Positions 7,534 through 17,435 of a stretch of 64,000 nt of DNA are shown one piece after another; positions within the stretch are counted from its first letter, which is position 1, and each line of letters starts with the position of its first letter. Both the position numbers and the translations under genes were made by a program. Under the pieces are notes generated by a model. The model had not been told where the DNA came from and did not search any database. It worked only from the letters and a program-made list of their open reading frames with translations. This DNA is from Anaerococcus mediterraneensis. Its GTDB lineage: Bacteria > Bacillota > Clostridia > Tissierellales > Peptoniphilaceae. The stretch is from assembly GCF_900128415.1 (NCBI RefSeq), contig NZ_LT635772.1, positions 1,426,001-1,490,000 on the forward strand. Reading direction: 5' to 3'.

Positions 7534-8052
7534 TTAAAAATCATTTTTTAAGTGTTTTTTGAAAAATTCATTTATATGATCTATCACATCTTTCTTAAAT
7601 GAATCATCACCAGCATAGCCTACTACTAAGTGGCCATGCTCTTTTACTTTGCCAATAACCATTAGATTTCTGTATAGTTTATTTTCTCCTGTACCTAGAT
7701 ATCTCATATCGGTAATTATACCTATAATCATCCTAGGAAATTTGATCCCATGGTCTTTTTCAAACTCAGCCATGACTCCATGAGCCATTATCTCTGCTGC
7801 AACTCCATCATCTATTGTTAGACCATCTAGGCAAGCAATCAAAACATTTGCTTCTTTGAGTTTGGCTGTATCAGCCTGAGAAATTTTTATATCTGTTATT
7901 GTTGCATCATTTGTTTTTTTATCATTTATATCTACATTTCTATGTGGTACATAAAGATCAAGATCAGTATTTTTTTCTATATACTGAGCTAGGTCTTCTG
8001 TCCATCTGAACATAGCGTCATTAAAAAAATGACTAGCTAAATATCCCTTCAT
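7534..8052 (-). CDS. Nucleoside 2-deoxyribosyltransferase
   Basis: This 172-residue cytoplasmic enzyme swaps the base on a 2'-deoxyribonucleoside, serving nucleobase salvage. Family features visible are the N-terminal strand MKGYLASHFFN, D-rich segments around VDIND, and DGLTIDDGVAAEIMAHG, whose Glu is in the usual catalytic position after 'D.G...E'. Length is normal. It ends right at the inserted IS200 right end, whose hairpin may act as its terminator. It lies downstream of the TPM/LemA genes with an 8-base gap, so it may be co-transcribed with them. Confidence 0.88.
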   Translation of the reverse strand: MKGYLASHFFNDAMFRWTEDLAQYIEKNTDLDLYVPHRNVDINDKKTNDATITDIKISQADTAKLKEANVLIACLDGLTIDDGVAAEIMAHGVMAEFEKDHGIKFPRMIIGIITDMRYLGTGENKLYRNLMVIGKVKEHGHLVVGYAGDDSFKKDVIDHINEFFKKHLKNDF

Positions 8053-8060
8053 TTATTCTC

Positions 8061-8897
8061 CTAAAAACTTCTACCAGCGCCGCCGCCTCCAGAGCTACCA
8101 CCGCCGCCAGAAAATCCTCCAGAAGATCCTCCTCCTAATGATGATGATCCTCCAAAGCCACCGAATGATCCTCCGCCAAACCATGGGCCAAAATCATCAT
8201 CGTCATCATAAAATCTTCTGTATCTTCTTCCAAATGGATTTCGTCTATATCTGATCATGTTTCTTCTCATATTTAGAAATATGATTATTATAAAGACAAT
8301 AACTATTATAGAAAAAAGATCAAAACCACCTTCATCATAATCGGCTAGCTCTTCCTGATAAGCTTCATAATTGCCATCAAGACTTATATCGTATTCGGCT
8401 GCTATTTCTCCAACCACTGCATTAAAACCCTCGTTAATTCCTGTAGAATAGTCTCCTGCTTTTAGAGAATCTAGCATAAAATTGTCAATTATCCTGCCGA
8501 TTTTTCCGTCATTAAGTCTACCTTCTATACCATAGCCTGTGATAATGTTTATCTGCCTTCTGTTTGATATTTTGTCATCTAATAGTAAGATCAAAACTCC
8601 ATTTTCTTTTTCCTTATCACCTATATGCCAATTGTTGAAAATATCTGTCCCATAGGAGTTACCTTCATAGCCCTCATTATTTTCTAGTGTGACAACTAGG
8701 ACTTGGGCACCAGTTTTACTTTCTAGCTCCTTGTTGGTCTTATTTATATTTTCTTTTGTTTTTTCATCCAAGACATTTAGGTCATCCAAATAATAATCTC
8801 TACTTGGTTGTGGAATGGCAGCAAAAGATTTTATTTGAAAAAGGCAAAAGAATACCAATATTAGATAAAAAATCCTACTAATTCTTAGCCTTTTCAT
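8061..8897 (-). CDS. TPM-domain membrane protein (YgcG family)
   Basis: A signal/anchor helix (about residues 7-26, IFYLILVFFCLFQIKSFA) precedes a TPM domain (PSRDYYLDDLNVLDEKTK through GYGIEGRLNDGKIGRI, about 30-165). A second membrane helix (FSIIVIVFIIIIFLN, near 195-210) follows, then a basic stretch and an acidic DDDDD tract. The protein ends in a glycine/serine-rich tail. It is 278 residues and follows lemA by 8 bases, a pairing seen widely in bacteria. The biochemical role is not settled; some TPM proteins have phosphatase activity. The start has an AGGAG site. Confidence 0.85.
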   Translation of the reverse strand: MKRLRISRIFYLILVFFCLFQIKSFAAIPQPSRDYYLDDLNVLDEKTKENINKTNKELESKTGAQVLVVTLENNEGYEGNSYGTDIFNNWHIGDKEKENGVLILLLDDKISNRRQINIITGYGIEGRLNDGKIGRIIDNFMLDSLKAGDYSTGINEGFNAVVGEIAAEYDISLDGNYEAYQEELADYDEGGFDLFSIIVIVFIIIIFLNMRRNMIRYRRNPFGRRYRRFYDDDDDFGPWFGGGSFGGFGGSSSLGGGSSGGFSGGGGSSGGGGAGRSF

Positions 8898-8905
8898 ACT
8901 TACTC

Positions 8906-9490
8906 CTATTTATTAAAGTCTACTGTTGGTGCTTCTTGAGCACTTTCGCTAGCTTGGAAGTATTCTGCCTCCTTGTACCCTGTAAATTTTGCTATAATAT
9001 TTGTTGGGAATTTTTTAATATCAGTATTATAAGACTGAACTGCTTCATTGTAATTTTTTCTTTCTGTAGAAATTCTATTTTCACTACCTGCTAATTCATC
9101 CATGAGTTGGACAAATTGACTATCTGCCTTTAGGTCTGGATAGGCTTCTACAGCAACATTTATATCTCCAATAGCCCTAGTTAGTTGTTCGTTAGCCTGG
9201 GCTAAATCTGTTGGGTTTTTAGCATTTTTAACCCCTGCTCTAGCATTGGTTACTTCTTTTAGGGTATCAGATTCATGGTCTGTATATCCCTTTACAGTAT
9301 TTACTAAGTTTGGTATAAGATCTGCCCTTCTTTGAACCACGTTTTGTACTTGAGCATATGACTTGTTTACATTTTCTCTACTTGTTGCTAACCTATTATA
9401 AGTTGGTACTATCATAATTAGTGCTATAACAATAACAGCTATTATAGCTAGGATAAGCGATAAACCACCTTGTCTTTTTTTATTTGTCAT
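8906..9490 (-). CDS. lemA: LemA family protein
   Basis: One N-terminal transmembrane helix (LSLILAIIAVIVIALIMIVP) is followed by a helical LemA domain. Signature pieces are YNRLATSRENVNKSYAQV, RRADLIPNLVNTVKGY, ANEQLTRAI and ENRISTERKNYNEAVQ, then FPTNIIAKFTGY. It is 194 residues, the usual length. It is probably anchored with the helical bundle outside the cytoplasm. An AGGAGG site precedes its ATG. It is encoded just upstream of the TPM-domain gene, suggesting joint work at the envelope; the molecular role is unknown. Confidence 0.92.
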   Translation of the reverse strand: MTNKKRQGGLSLILAIIAVIVIALIMIVPTYNRLATSRENVNKSYAQVQNVVQRRADLIPNLVNTVKGYTDHESDTLKEVTNARAGVKNAKNPTDLAQANEQLTRAIGDINVAVEAYPDLKADSQFVQLMDELAGSENRISTERKNYNEAVQSYNTDIKKFPTNIIAKFTGYKEAEYFQASESAQEAPTVDFNK

Positions 9491-9507
9491 TTCTTTCCTC
9501 CTATATA

Positions 9508-10008
9508 TTAATTATACCCATCTAGGAGAACGGGCTTATCTTTTTTTAAAGATTCTTTGACATCGATGATTCTTTGATTTGAAGAGCCTCTAAACCTTAG
9601 TTTTAAATCCTTTTTCTCTTCTATGAATTCTCCATCCACAAGTACATCAATTTCTTCTAAGATTTTTCTACTAAGTTCCATGGAGGACAAGACTTCATAG
9701 GTAAAGCCACTATAGATCCAAATTGATTTATCAGTTTCTTTTCTTATATTTCTAAGTGCTTTTAAAAGACCTCTAGGACTTTCAAAAGGTTCACCGCCTA
9801 GGATTGTTAGTCCCTCAATTTGATCTGATTTTAAATATGATATAACTTCTCTTTCAGCATTTTCATCCCATATTTTTCCATAAGAATAATCCATATATTC
9901 TGGATTAAAACAATTTTTGCAGTTTCTATCGCAACCAGTTATGAAAAAAGAGGTCCTGATACCAGGACCATTTGCAATATCATACTTTCTAATTTGACCG
10001 TATCTCAT
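9508..10008 (-). CDS. nrdG: Anaerobic ribonucleotide reductase activating protein NrdG
   Basis: A radical-SAM activase of 166 residues that installs the glycyl radical in NrdD under anaerobic conditions. The cluster motif CDRNCKNC (CX3CX2C) follows GPGIRTSFFITG, and LTILGGEPFE is the SAM-binding GGEP motif. Its ATG overlaps the nrdD stop by four bases (ATGA), so the two are translationally coupled. Confidence 0.97.
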   Translation of the reverse strand: MRYGQIRKYDIANGPGIRTSFFITGCDRNCKNCFNPEYMDYSYGKIWDENAEREVISYLKSDQIEGLTILGGEPFESPRGLLKALRNIRKETDKSIWIYSGFTYEVLSSMELSRKILEEIDVLVDGEFIEEKKDLKLRFRGSSNQRIIDVKESLKKDKPVLLDGYN

Positions 10009-12125
10009 ATATGAAGCACCCTTGCCTTTATTTCTTTGGTTCTACCTTCATTCCAGAAATTTTCTCCAAGATAACCACAGGTCCTCCTTACAACTGTAAG
10101 GGTTGCCCTATCATGGTTACCACAGTTTGGACAAAACCAATTGTTCTCATCATCAAGTAGGATCTCCCCATCATAGCCGCACTTGCCACAATAGTCAAGT
10201 TTTGTATTAAACTCTGCATATTGGATATGGTCGTATATATATTTTATCATAGTCAAAACAGCTTCTACATTTTGGGTCATATTTGGAATTTCTGCATAAG
10301 AAATACAACCTCCTGTAGATAGTTTTTGAAATTCTGATTCGAAATCAAATTTATCAAAAACACTTATATTTTCCCTAACATCTACATGGAAAGAGTTTGT
10401 GTAATATCCCTTGTCAGTGATATCTTCAATATCTCCAAATCTTTCCTTATCCAGCGATGCAAACCTGTGAGTCAAGCTTTCTGCAGGTGTTCCATACACT
10501 GCAAAGGCTATACCGTACTGGTCTGTCCACTCTTTTTTCTTTTGATTTAAGATTTCCATGATCTTCATAGCAAAATCATGGCCTTTTTTGCTAGTGTGAC
10601 TCTCACCAATTGTAAGTTTTGTTGCCTCATATATACCTATATATCCAATTGTCACTGTTGCATAACCATTTTCTAGGAGTGGTTTTATAGATTCGTGTTT
10701 TTTAAGTCTAGCTATAGCCCCATGTTGAAAATGTATTGGAGAAGAATCACTTGTAACCTTTGATAAGTGTTCATATCTTAAAAGACCAACTCTTTTAACA
10801 AGGTCAAGTCTTTTTTCTAGGATTTCAAAAAATAGATCTTCATCACCACCAGCAAGGATCCCAATTTGTGGGAGATTTATTGTACAAACTCCCATATTAA
10901 ACCTGCCATCAAATTTATAATTGCCATTTTCATCCTTGTATGGCGGCAAAAATGCCCTGCAACCCATTGGAGAGAAGACATTTCCTTCATAGTTTTCTCT
11001 CATTTTTTTAGCAGAAATATAGTCAGGATACATTCTCTTGGCTGTACACTGTCCGGCAAGCTCTGTCAAGAAATAATATTTAGAATCTCTCTTTATATTA
11101 TTTTCATCAAGAACATAAATAAGTTTTGGGAAGGCTGGGGTTACATAAACACCCTGCTCGTTTTTGATCCCTTGTATCCTTTGTTTTAGGATCTCTTCTA
11201 TAATTTTTACAGTATTTTCTAAGTATGGATCATTTTCATCAGTGTGCATGAAAAGTGTCACAAATGGTGACTGTCCATTGCTTGTCATGAGGGTATTTAT
11301 CTGATATTGGATAGTTTGAATACCACTTTCAAGGTCTCTTTGGGTTAGTGCCTTAGCCATTTTTATAGCTTGGTTTTCATCAGATAATACCTCATTAGCT
11401 AGTTTTAAGTTTTTCTTATAAGATTTTTCTAGATATGGAGATAGACAGGAAATATTTATTGACTGACCTCCATATTGGTTGGATGCTATTTGAGCTATGA
11501 TCTGGGTCATAACATTGCAGGCAACTTGGAAAGATTTTGGTGTTTCTATCATCTTTTCATTGACAACTGTGCCCTTATCTAACATATTTTTCATATCTAC
11601 CAAACAACAATTGAAAATTGGTTGGATTAGATAATCTAGGTCATGAATATGTATGGCACCTGATTCGTGTGCTTCTACCAAGTCAGCTGGTATGAGTTTT
11701 CTTTTTGCTATGTCTTTTGCAACCTCTCCTGCTATCAGGTCTCTCTGTGTTGAGGCAATAATCGGATTTTTGTTTGAATTTTCATCCATAACATCTATAT
11801 TTGTCTGATTTAGTAGACCGATTATTTCATCGTCAGATGTGTTTTGCTCACGTTTATAAGCCTGTACTGCCTTGTAGGACTCGTAGGATTTTGCTGTTGC
11901 TGGATTTTTTCTATCTATGAGTTTATAATATACCAAATCTTCTATCTCATATATAGAAACTTCTCTTTTGTTTTTGCTCCTGTCAAAAATTTCTTGGGCT
12001 ATCTCTTCAGCTTGATTCTCAACATAAATACCACTTGGAGAATTCATAGCTTTTTTGATAGCTATTTCTATTTTTTTCTGGTCAAAGTCTACCTTTGACC
12101 CGTCTCTTTTTATAACCTGTGTCAT
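10005..12125 (-). CDS. nrdD: Anaerobic ribonucleoside-triphosphate reductase NrdD (class III)
   Basis: Oxygen-sensitive enzyme reducing NTPs to dNTPs. An ATP-cone (about 1-90, starting VIKRDGSKVDFDQKKI) gives allosteric control. The catalytic barrel follows, with CC in IFNCCLVDM. The C-terminus has a four-Cys zinc site (CGKCG and CPNCG) and the glycyl-radical loop RRTCGYLG, followed by NEGRTKEI. At 706 residues it is full length. It is first in an operon with nrdG. Two NrdR boxes lie upstream, so it is very probably repressed by NrdR when dNTPs are plentiful. Confidence 0.97.
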   Translation of the reverse strand: MTQVIKRDGSKVDFDQKKIEIAIKKAMNSPSGIYVENQAEEIAQEIFDRSKNKREVSIYEIEDLVYYKLIDRKNPATAKSYESYKAVQAYKREQNTSDDEIIGLLNQTNIDVMDENSNKNPIIASTQRDLIAGEVAKDIAKRKLIPADLVEAHESGAIHIHDLDYLIQPIFNCCLVDMKNMLDKGTVVNEKMIETPKSFQVACNVMTQIIAQIASNQYGGQSINISCLSPYLEKSYKKNLKLANEVLSDENQAIKMAKALTQRDLESGIQTIQYQINTLMTSNGQSPFVTLFMHTDENDPYLENTVKIIEEILKQRIQGIKNEQGVYVTPAFPKLIYVLDENNIKRDSKYYFLTELAGQCTAKRMYPDYISAKKMRENYEGNVFSPMGCRAFLPPYKDENGNYKFDGRFNMGVCTINLPQIGILAGGDEDLFFEILEKRLDLVKRVGLLRYEHLSKVTSDSSPIHFQHGAIARLKKHESIKPLLENGYATVTIGYIGIYEATKLTIGESHTSKKGHDFAMKIMEILNQKKKEWTDQYGIAFAVYGTPAESLTHRFASLDKERFGDIEDITDKGYYTNSFHVDVRENISVFDKFDFESEFQKLSTGGCISYAEIPNMTQNVEAVLTMIKYIYDHIQYAEFNTKLDYCGKCGYDGEILLDDENNWFCPNCGNHDRATLTVVRRTCGYLGENFWNEGRTKEIKARVLHI

Positions 12126-12154
12126 CTTTACCTCCGAAATTATACATTAATATC

Positions 12155-12200
12155 ATACCATATATAGTGTCTACTGTAAAATAAATACTATATATTGTGT
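12155..12200 (-). promoter_or_regulatory. Tandem NrdR boxes upstream of nrdDG
   Basis: On the minus strand the distal box is ACACAATATATAGTAT (12185-12200) and the proximal box is ACACTATATATGGTAT (12155-12170). They begin 30 bases apart, about three helical turns. Both fit the NrdR consensus ACACWATATWTWGTGT closely. NrdR, the ATP/dATP-sensing repressor, is not encoded in the window. Confidence 0.85.
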
Positions 12201-12223
12201 TGTTTGGCTAAAATAAGCCAACT

Positions 12224-12255
12224 AAAAAAGCAGGACCCCAGATTTAGGGCCCTGC
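12224..12255 (-). terminator. Terminator after clpB
   Basis: The hairpin 12230-12255 (minus strand GCAGGGCCCTAAATC... closing with GGTCCTGC) is followed on the minus strand by TTTTTT. It separates the clpB operon from the nrdD promoter region. Confidence 0.85.
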
Positions 12256-12265
12256 CTGAATTTTT

Positions 12266-14845
12266 TTATTTTATTATAAATTCTAGATTGTTGCTATCAT
12301 CAAGATCTAGATATGCTTTGTCATTTTCACCTACTTTTCCTTCGATAATAAGTTTACCTAATTGAGTTTCTACATTTTTTTGTAAGTATCTTTTCACTGG
12401 TCTTGCGCCGTACTCTACATCATAAGAATTTTCTAGGATGTACTCTTTGGCTCTTGGAGATACCTCTAGGCTGATATTTCTATCAACAAGTCTTTTTCTA
12501 ATATTATCAAGTTGTAGGTCAATTATCTGGTAAACCTGATCACTGGTAAGTGGTGTAAACATAACTATGTCATCAACCCTGTTTAAAAACTCAGGTTTAA
12601 AGGAGTGTCTTAAAACTTCATCAACTTGGTTTTTATTTTCTTCTTTTATAGTTCCATCTTCATTTAGACCGTCTATCAAGAACTCTGAACCAATATTAGA
12701 AGTCATAATTATAATAGTATTTTTAAAATCTACTGTCCTGCCTTGGCTATCGGTTAGTCTACCATCATCCAATACTTGGAGCAAGATATTAAATACATCT
12801 GGATGGGCTTTTTCGATCTCATCAAAGAGTATAACTGAATATGGTTTGCGTCTAACAGCTTCTGTTAGTTGTCCGCCCTCTTCGTATCCTACATAGCCAG
12901 GAGCTGCACCAATTAGCCTTGATACTGAGTATTTTTCCATATATTCACTCATATCAATTCTGATTATATTATGCTCATCATCAAACATAGCCTCGGTCAA
13001 TGATTTGGCAAGCTCTGTTTTACCAACACCTGTTGGACCTAAAAATATAAAGGATCCTATTGGTCTATTTTGGTCTTTAAGACCTGACCTTGCCCTAATG
13101 ATAGCATCTGCAACAGCCTCTATAGCCTCATCTTGACCTATAACTCTTTGGTGGAGAGTATCATCAAGGTGTAGGATCTTGGATCTTTCTGATTCTACAA
13201 GTTTTGAAACAGGGATTTTTGTCCATGAGCTTACAACATCAGCTACGTCCTCATCAGTGACTTCCTCTTTTATTTTTGATCCTTCATTAGAGTTTTGACT
13301 AGCTTCTTTTAATTTGTTTTCAAGCTCTACAAGTTTGCCGTATTTTAGCTCTGAGAGTTTTTCAAAATCATAAGACCTTTCTGCTTGGTCTATTTCTATT
13401 TTGACCTTGTCAATTTCTTCTTTTATTTCTTTTACACTATCAATAGCAGATTTTTGCTCTTTCCATTTCAAGAAATCATTATCGTATTTTTCAGAGAGAT
13501 TTGCAAGCTCTTTTTCTAGCTCTTCTAATCTCTTCTTAGAATATTCATCCTCTTCTTTTTTAAGAGCAGTGATTTCTATTTGAAGCTGCAAGAGCTTTCT
13601 CTTTTGCTGATCAAGCTCAGCTGGCATTGTATCAATCTCAGTCCTAACTGTAGCGCAAGCCTCATCCATAAGGTCTATAGCCTTATCTGGCAAAAACCTA
13701 TCTGATATATACCTATCAGACAATTCTGCAGCAGCTATTACTGCTGAATCTTGGATTCTAATACCATGGTAGATTTCATACCTATCTTTTATACCCCTAA
13801 GTATTGAGATTGTATCTTCTACCGATGGTTCACTAACCATTACCTTTTGGAATCTTCTTTCTAGAGCCCCATCTTTTTCTATAAACTCCCTATATTCATT
13901 TAGGGTTGTAGCACCTATTACCTTGATTTCACCACGGGCAAGCATTGGTTTCATGATATTTGATGCATCCATTGCGCCTTCTGACTTACCAGCTCCAACT
14001 ATGGTATGGATCTCATCAATAAACATGATAATCTGACCATCAGATTTTTTAACTTCTTCTATGACTGCTTTTAGTCTTTCTTCAAATTGTCCCCTGTATT
14101 TAGCTCCTGCTACAAGAGCACCCATATCAAGTGAGAAAATCCTCCTGCCTTGGAGTGGCTCTGGGACATCATTATTTACAATTCTTTGGGCAAGTCCTTC
14201 AACTATAGCAGTTTTACCAACACCTGGCTGACCAATTAGGACTGGGTTGTTTTTCTTTCTCCTTGATAAGATCCTTAGAGCATTTCTAATCTCTGAATCC
14301 CTGCCAATAACAGGGTCTATCTTGCCATCCCTAGCCTCTTGGGTTAGGTCCCTACCAAATTTTTCTAATGGATTTTGTGTTTCTTCAGGGTTGTCGCTTG
14401 TAACTTTTTGACCATTCCTGACTTTTAGAACAGCATTTTTAAAATCTTTGTAGGTAATCTTATATTTTTTATTTATGTCACTTAGCCCAGTATTTTCTTT
14501 GATCAAAGATAAGAATATATGCTCTGTTGAAACATAAGTATCTCCCATATCTTTGGCTTCATCTTCTGCCTTTAAAAATACCCTTTGAAAAACTTGAGAT
14601 GGATAGGTCCTAGCACTGCCTGATCCTTTTGGCAATGAATTTACCTTTCTTTCTATCTCACTTCTATAGGAGTACATATCAACTCCCATAGTTTTTAATA
14701 CCATATTTACATAAGAATCTGTACTTTCTATCAATGCTAGGGCTAGGTGAAACTCAGTTACCTCTGGATTTGCATCTTTGATAGCCATAGCATTTGCATT
14801 ATTAATAGCTTCAATTGATTTTTGTGTTAATTTGTTGTTATCCAT
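12266..14845 (-). CDS. clpB: ATP-dependent disaggregase ClpB
   Basis: Hsp100 chaperone (859 residues) that threads proteins out of aggregates together with DnaK/DnaJ. In order: an N-terminal Clp-N repeat domain (1-145), AAA-1 with Walker [14 protein letters not shown], and a coiled-coil middle domain (about 400-525, rich in E/K/L). AAA-2 follows, with Walker [14 protein letters not shown] and [12 protein letters not shown], then the D2-small domain ending [11 protein letters not shown]. The middle domain makes it ClpB rather than ClpC. It follows the DnaJ-like gene by one base and shares its CtsR-type control. Confidence 0.97.
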   Translation of the reverse strand: MDNNKLTQKSIEAINNANAMAIKDANPEVTEFHLALALIESTDSYVNMVLKTMGVDMYSYRSEIERKVNSLPKGSGSARTYPSQVFQRVFLKAEDEAKDMGDTYVSTEHIFLSLIKENTGLSDINKKYKITYKDFKNAVLKVRNGQKVTSDNPEETQNPLEKFGRDLTQEARDGKIDPVIGRDSEIRNALRILSRRKKNNPVLIGQPGVGKTAIVEGLAQRIVNNDVPEPLQGRRIFSLDMGALVAGAKYRGQFEERLKAVIEEVKKSDGQIIMFIDEIHTIVGAGKSEGAMDASNIMKPMLARGEIKVIGATTLNEYREFIEKDGALERRFQKVMVSEPSVEDTISILRGIKDRYEIYHGIRIQDSAVIAAAELSDRYISDRFLPDKAIDLMDEACATVRTEIDTMPAELDQQKRKLLQLQIEITALKKEEDEYSKKRLEELEKELANLSEKYDNDFLKWKEQKSAIDSVKEIKEEIDKVKIEIDQAERSYDFEKLSELKYGKLVELENKLKEASQNSNEGSKIKEEVTDEDVADVVSSWTKIPVSKLVESERSKILHLDDTLHQRVIGQDEAIEAVADAIIRARSGLKDQNRPIGSFIFLGPTGVGKTELAKSLTEAMFDDEHNIIRIDMSEYMEKYSVSRLIGAAPGYVGYEEGGQLTEAVRRKPYSVILFDEIEKAHPDVFNILLQVLDDGRLTDSQGRTVDFKNTIIIMTSNIGSEFLIDGLNEDGTIKEENKNQVDEVLRHSFKPEFLNRVDDIVMFTPLTSDQVYQIIDLQLDNIRKRLVDRNISLEVSPRAKEYILENSYDVEYGARPVKRYLQKNVETQLGKLIIEGKVGENDKAYLDLDDSNNLEFIIK

Positions 14846-14846
14846 A

Positions 14847-15776
14847 TTATCCCTCGATTTCTTTTAACTTTTTGTACAAGTCAACTGCCTTATCACTAAG
14901 GTCTGGGTTATCTATCTGTATGTCCAAAATTAGATCACCCTTTTGCTTTTTTCTATCTACATAGCCTAGGTTTTTAAGCCTAATTTTTTTGCCAGACTGG
15001 ATTTTTTCGGGAATTGTAACTAATAAGGAACCATTTTTGGTTTCTATCTTCTTTTTTGTTCCAAGATATGCATCCCATGGGCTTATCTTAACTTCCTTAA
15101 TAAAGTTGATCCCATCTAGTTTTAAATCTTTATCATCTTCTATTAGGACCCTGGCGTAAATATCAGCATTTATACCATATTTGGATCCGTCTATCCTGAT
15201 TTTATTCTTGTTTTTTAATCCCTTTGGTATTTTTATATCTATATTTTTTATCTCTCCATTTGCTTTTACGGAAATCTTTCTTTCTGTTCCATTCATAGCT
15301 TCGTCTATGGAGATTTTGACATCAGTATTTAATTTTGATTTTTCTTTTTTTCCAAAACCATTTGTAAATGAAGAAAACCTTCCAGAATCTTTCCCACCAA
15401 AGTCAGAAGATTTATTAGAAAATCCTCCAAACAATGTATCAAAAAAGTCTGAAAATCCTGAACCTCCACCACTCGTATATGTGTAAGAGCCGCCTCCGAA
15501 ATTGCCAAAATCAAAACCAAAATCTCTAGGATCAAAATTTTGGCCACCTGTAAAGTTTGCATTCTGACCAAACATATCATATTTTTTCCTTTTTTCTGGA
15601 TCTGATAGGACCTCATAGGCTTCATTTATCTCTGTAAATTTTTTGTGTGCACTTTCATCGTCTGGATGAAGGTCTGGGTGGTATTTTTTAGCTAATTTTC
15701 TATAAGCTTTTTTTATTTCATCAGCGCTAGATTTTTTATCCACCCCTAGCACTTCATAATAATCTCTATATTGCAT
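14847..15776 (-). CDS. DnaJ-like co-chaperone lacking the zinc finger (CbpA type)
   Basis: A J domain (about 1-70: [18 protein letters not shown] in [11 protein letters not shown]) precedes a glycine/phenylalanine-rich linker (70-140). Two substrate-binding C-terminal domains follow, ending in typical [17 protein letters not shown]. None of the CXXCXG repeats of true DnaJ is present, so it is the class B/CbpA type at 309 residues. It likely feeds clients to DnaK; its operon partner is clpB, one base downstream. A CtsR-like operator lies in its promoter. Confidence 0.9.
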   Translation of the reverse strand: MQYRDYYEVLGVDKKSSADEIKKAYRKLAKKYHPDLHPDDESAHKKFTEINEAYEVLSDPEKRKKYDMFGQNANFTGGQNFDPRDFGFDFGNFGGGSYTYTSGGGSGFSDFFDTLFGGFSNKSSDFGGKDSGRFSSFTNGFGKKEKSKLNTDVKISIDEAMNGTERKISVKANGEIKNIDIKIPKGLKNKNKIRIDGSKYGINADIYARVLIEDDKDLKLDGINFIKEVKISPWDAYLGTKKKIETKNGSLLVTIPEKIQSGKKIRLKNLGYVDRKKQKGDLILDIQIDNPDLSDKAVDLYKKLKEIEG

Positions 15777-15797
15777 TTTTTACCTCCATCTTTATTT

Positions 15798-15850
15798 ACT
15801 GACCATCTCTGACCTTAATAAAATTATACTAACTTATGCTGATAATTCAA
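15798..15850 (-). promoter_or_regulatory. Promoter with CtsR-like operator upstream of dnaJ-like/clpB
   Basis: Minus strand: -35 TTGAAT (15845-15850), 16-base spacer, -10 TATAAT (15823-15828). Just at the expected start site lies the direct repeat GGTCAGA-GAT-GGTCAGT (15798-15814). CtsR binds tandem heptads close to RGTCAAA separated by three bases, so this is a near match with A to G at position six. Control of a clpB operon by CtsR is the known Gram-positive pattern. Confidence 0.75.
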
Positions 15851-15889
15851 GTATATTTATTAAATTTTCCCTTATATTTTTGCATAAAT

Positions 15890-15914
15890 AAAAAGAGGTT
15901 TTATTTAAACCTCT
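15890..15914 (-). terminator. Terminator after apt
   Basis: Stem AGAGGTTT/AAACCTCT (15894-15901 and 15907-15914), followed on the minus strand by TTTTTATTT. Confidence 0.75.
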
Positions 15915-15919
15915 CATTT

Positions 15920-16438
15920 TTAGTGGTCATATTCAACTAAAGATATGACATCATAGTCTTTTAAAAATTCTCTTCCTTTAAGGTCAGTAAGCTCTATTAG
16001 AAACTCAAAACAAACTACTTCTGCCCCCAAGGATTCTATAAGCTTGGCTGCAGCCTTAGCAGATCCACCTGTTGCTATAAGGTCATCTATAATTATAACC
16101 TTATCAGAATCTTTCACAGCATCCTTGTGTATCTCAAGTTCTCCTTGTCCATATTCAAGCTCATAGGATGTTTTTTCTATCTCTGCTGGGAGCTTGCCTG
16201 GTTTTCTTATAGGTATAAATCCCTTGTTGAACCTGTCAGCTAAAGGTGCTCCAAAAATAAGACCCCTTGATTCGATACCAACAATATAGTCAAAATCATA
16301 ATCCTTGATAGCCTCTGCCATCTTGTCAATAGTTTCTCTAAAACCTTCTTTATCTTTAAGCAGGGTTGTTATATCCTTGAAAGATATGCCTTTTTCAGGA
16401 TAATCTTCTATTACCCTTATAAGTTTTTTAATATTCAT
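15920..16438 (-). CDS. apt: Adenine phosphoribosyltransferase
   Basis: Salvages adenine with PRPP to AMP. The 172-residue protein has the expected N-terminus (YPEKGISFKDITTLLKD), an RGLIFGAPLA segment, and the PRPP-binding loop VIIIDDLIATGGSAKAA. Full length, single gene with its own terminator. Confidence 0.96.
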   Translation of the reverse strand: MNIKKLIRVIEDYPEKGISFKDITTLLKDKEGFRETIDKMAEAIKDYDFDYIVGIESRGLIFGAPLADRFNKGFIPIRKPGKLPAEIEKTSYELEYGQGELEIHKDAVKDSDKVIIIDDLIATGGSAKAAAKLIESLGAEVVCFEFLIELTDLKGREFLKDYDVISLVEYDH

Positions 16439-16482
16439 ATTTCCTCCACAAAACTAATACACATTTATTATACCCATAAGTC

Positions 16483-17349
16483 TCATCTTAAAAAGGTTTT
16501 TAGGTAAGAATTCCTTATTTCCTCCAAAGATGCCTGATCTATTTTGTAGTAAGAAATCCCATTTATATACTCTCCCCTGCCATTTAACTTAACTGTATTT
16601 ATATTGTCAGTATTTACGCCCTTAAATTCAAAACCAAGTTTTGCCAAGGTTTTTAGAGAAATATTTGTCTTCATATGGGGTTTCATAGCTTTGTAGACAG
16701 ATGGGAGTTTGCTTATATTCTCAGGCTTACTTACTTCTTTTAAAAATTGTTTTATGAAATCTTGCTGGGTATCAATCCTACCTATATCTGCATTTGTATA
16801 ACCTTTCCTAAATCTGACATAGGCCAATACTTCCTTGCCTGTCATCTTGTGGATACCAGGATTTATTTTCATAGCATTTGCTACATCCTGATCTATATCT
16901 ACATCCATACCACCAAGGGCATCTATACCAGCTATAACCGCATCAAAGGATAATACCAGGTACTTATCTAAATTTATCCCCATAAAGTCTCTTACTACCT
17001 GCATCGTTAGATCTATGCCTCCATAAGAATGGGCAGCGTTAATCTTGTCCATATTGCCATTTATAGATACATAAGAGTCCCTCGGTATAGAAATCATGTC
17101 AATATTTTTATTTGCCTCATCTAATTTTACGAGCATTAGTGTATCGGTTCTTGTCTTTGTATCTTCTCCTGTAGAGTCAACCCCTGCTAGGAGGAATAAA
17201 AACTCATTAGGCCTTTGACTTTGTGTCTGATCTGTACTGGGATTTTGATTTTTAAAAAAATCATAGATTAGAAATGCACCAGCAAAAATTATTACAAAAA
17301 GTAAAAATATTATTATTGATTTAAGTATTCTTATTAATTTATCATTCAT
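16483..17349 (-). CDS. LytR-CpsA-Psr (LCP) family envelope protein
   Basis: An N-terminal transmembrane helix (IIIFLLFVIIFAGAFLIY) precedes an extracellular LCP domain. Motifs are LAGVDSTGEDTKTRTDTLM (conserved Asp and Arg), then MISIPRDSYV and the RFRKGYTNADIGRIDTQQ signature. LCP enzymes transfer teichoic acids or other glycopolymers from undecaprenyl carriers to peptidoglycan, despite their old 'attenuator' name. I prefer ATG 17349, which follows AAAGGGTGAT, over an ATG 24 bases upstream. It is transcribed divergently from the PLP decarboxylase gene with overlapping promoters. Confidence 0.92.
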   Translation of the reverse strand: MNDKLIRILKSIIIFLLFVIIFAGAFLIYDFFKNQNPSTDQTQSQRPNEFLFLLAGVDSTGEDTKTRTDTLMLVKLDEANKNIDMISIPRDSYVSINGNMDKINAAHSYGGIDLTMQVVRDFMGINLDKYLVLSFDAVIAGIDALGGMDVDIDQDVANAMKINPGIHKMTGKEVLAYVRFRKGYTNADIGRIDTQQDFIKQFLKEVSKPENISKLPSVYKAMKPHMKTNISLKTLAKLGFEFKGVNTDNINTVKLNGRGEYINGISYYKIDQASLEEIRNSYLKTFLR

Positions 17350-17377
17350 ATAATCACCCTTTCTATCATACACCCAA

Positions 17378-17419
17378 ATTATAAAAAAGCCTTACAATAT
17401 ATGTAAGATAAGCTATAAT
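17378..17419. promoter_or_regulatory. Divergent promoters sharing a central inverted repeat
   Basis: Plus strand: CTTACA (17391-17396), 17-base spacer, TATAAT (17414-17419) for the decarboxylase. Minus strand: TTACAT (17401-17406), 17-base spacer, TATAAT (17378-17383) for the LCP gene. Both -35 boxes sit in the inverted repeat CTTACA-ATATA-TGTAAG (17391-17407), so one bound protein could affect both promoters. Confidence 0.65.
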
Positions 17420-17435
17420 AAATATTGGAGGACTT

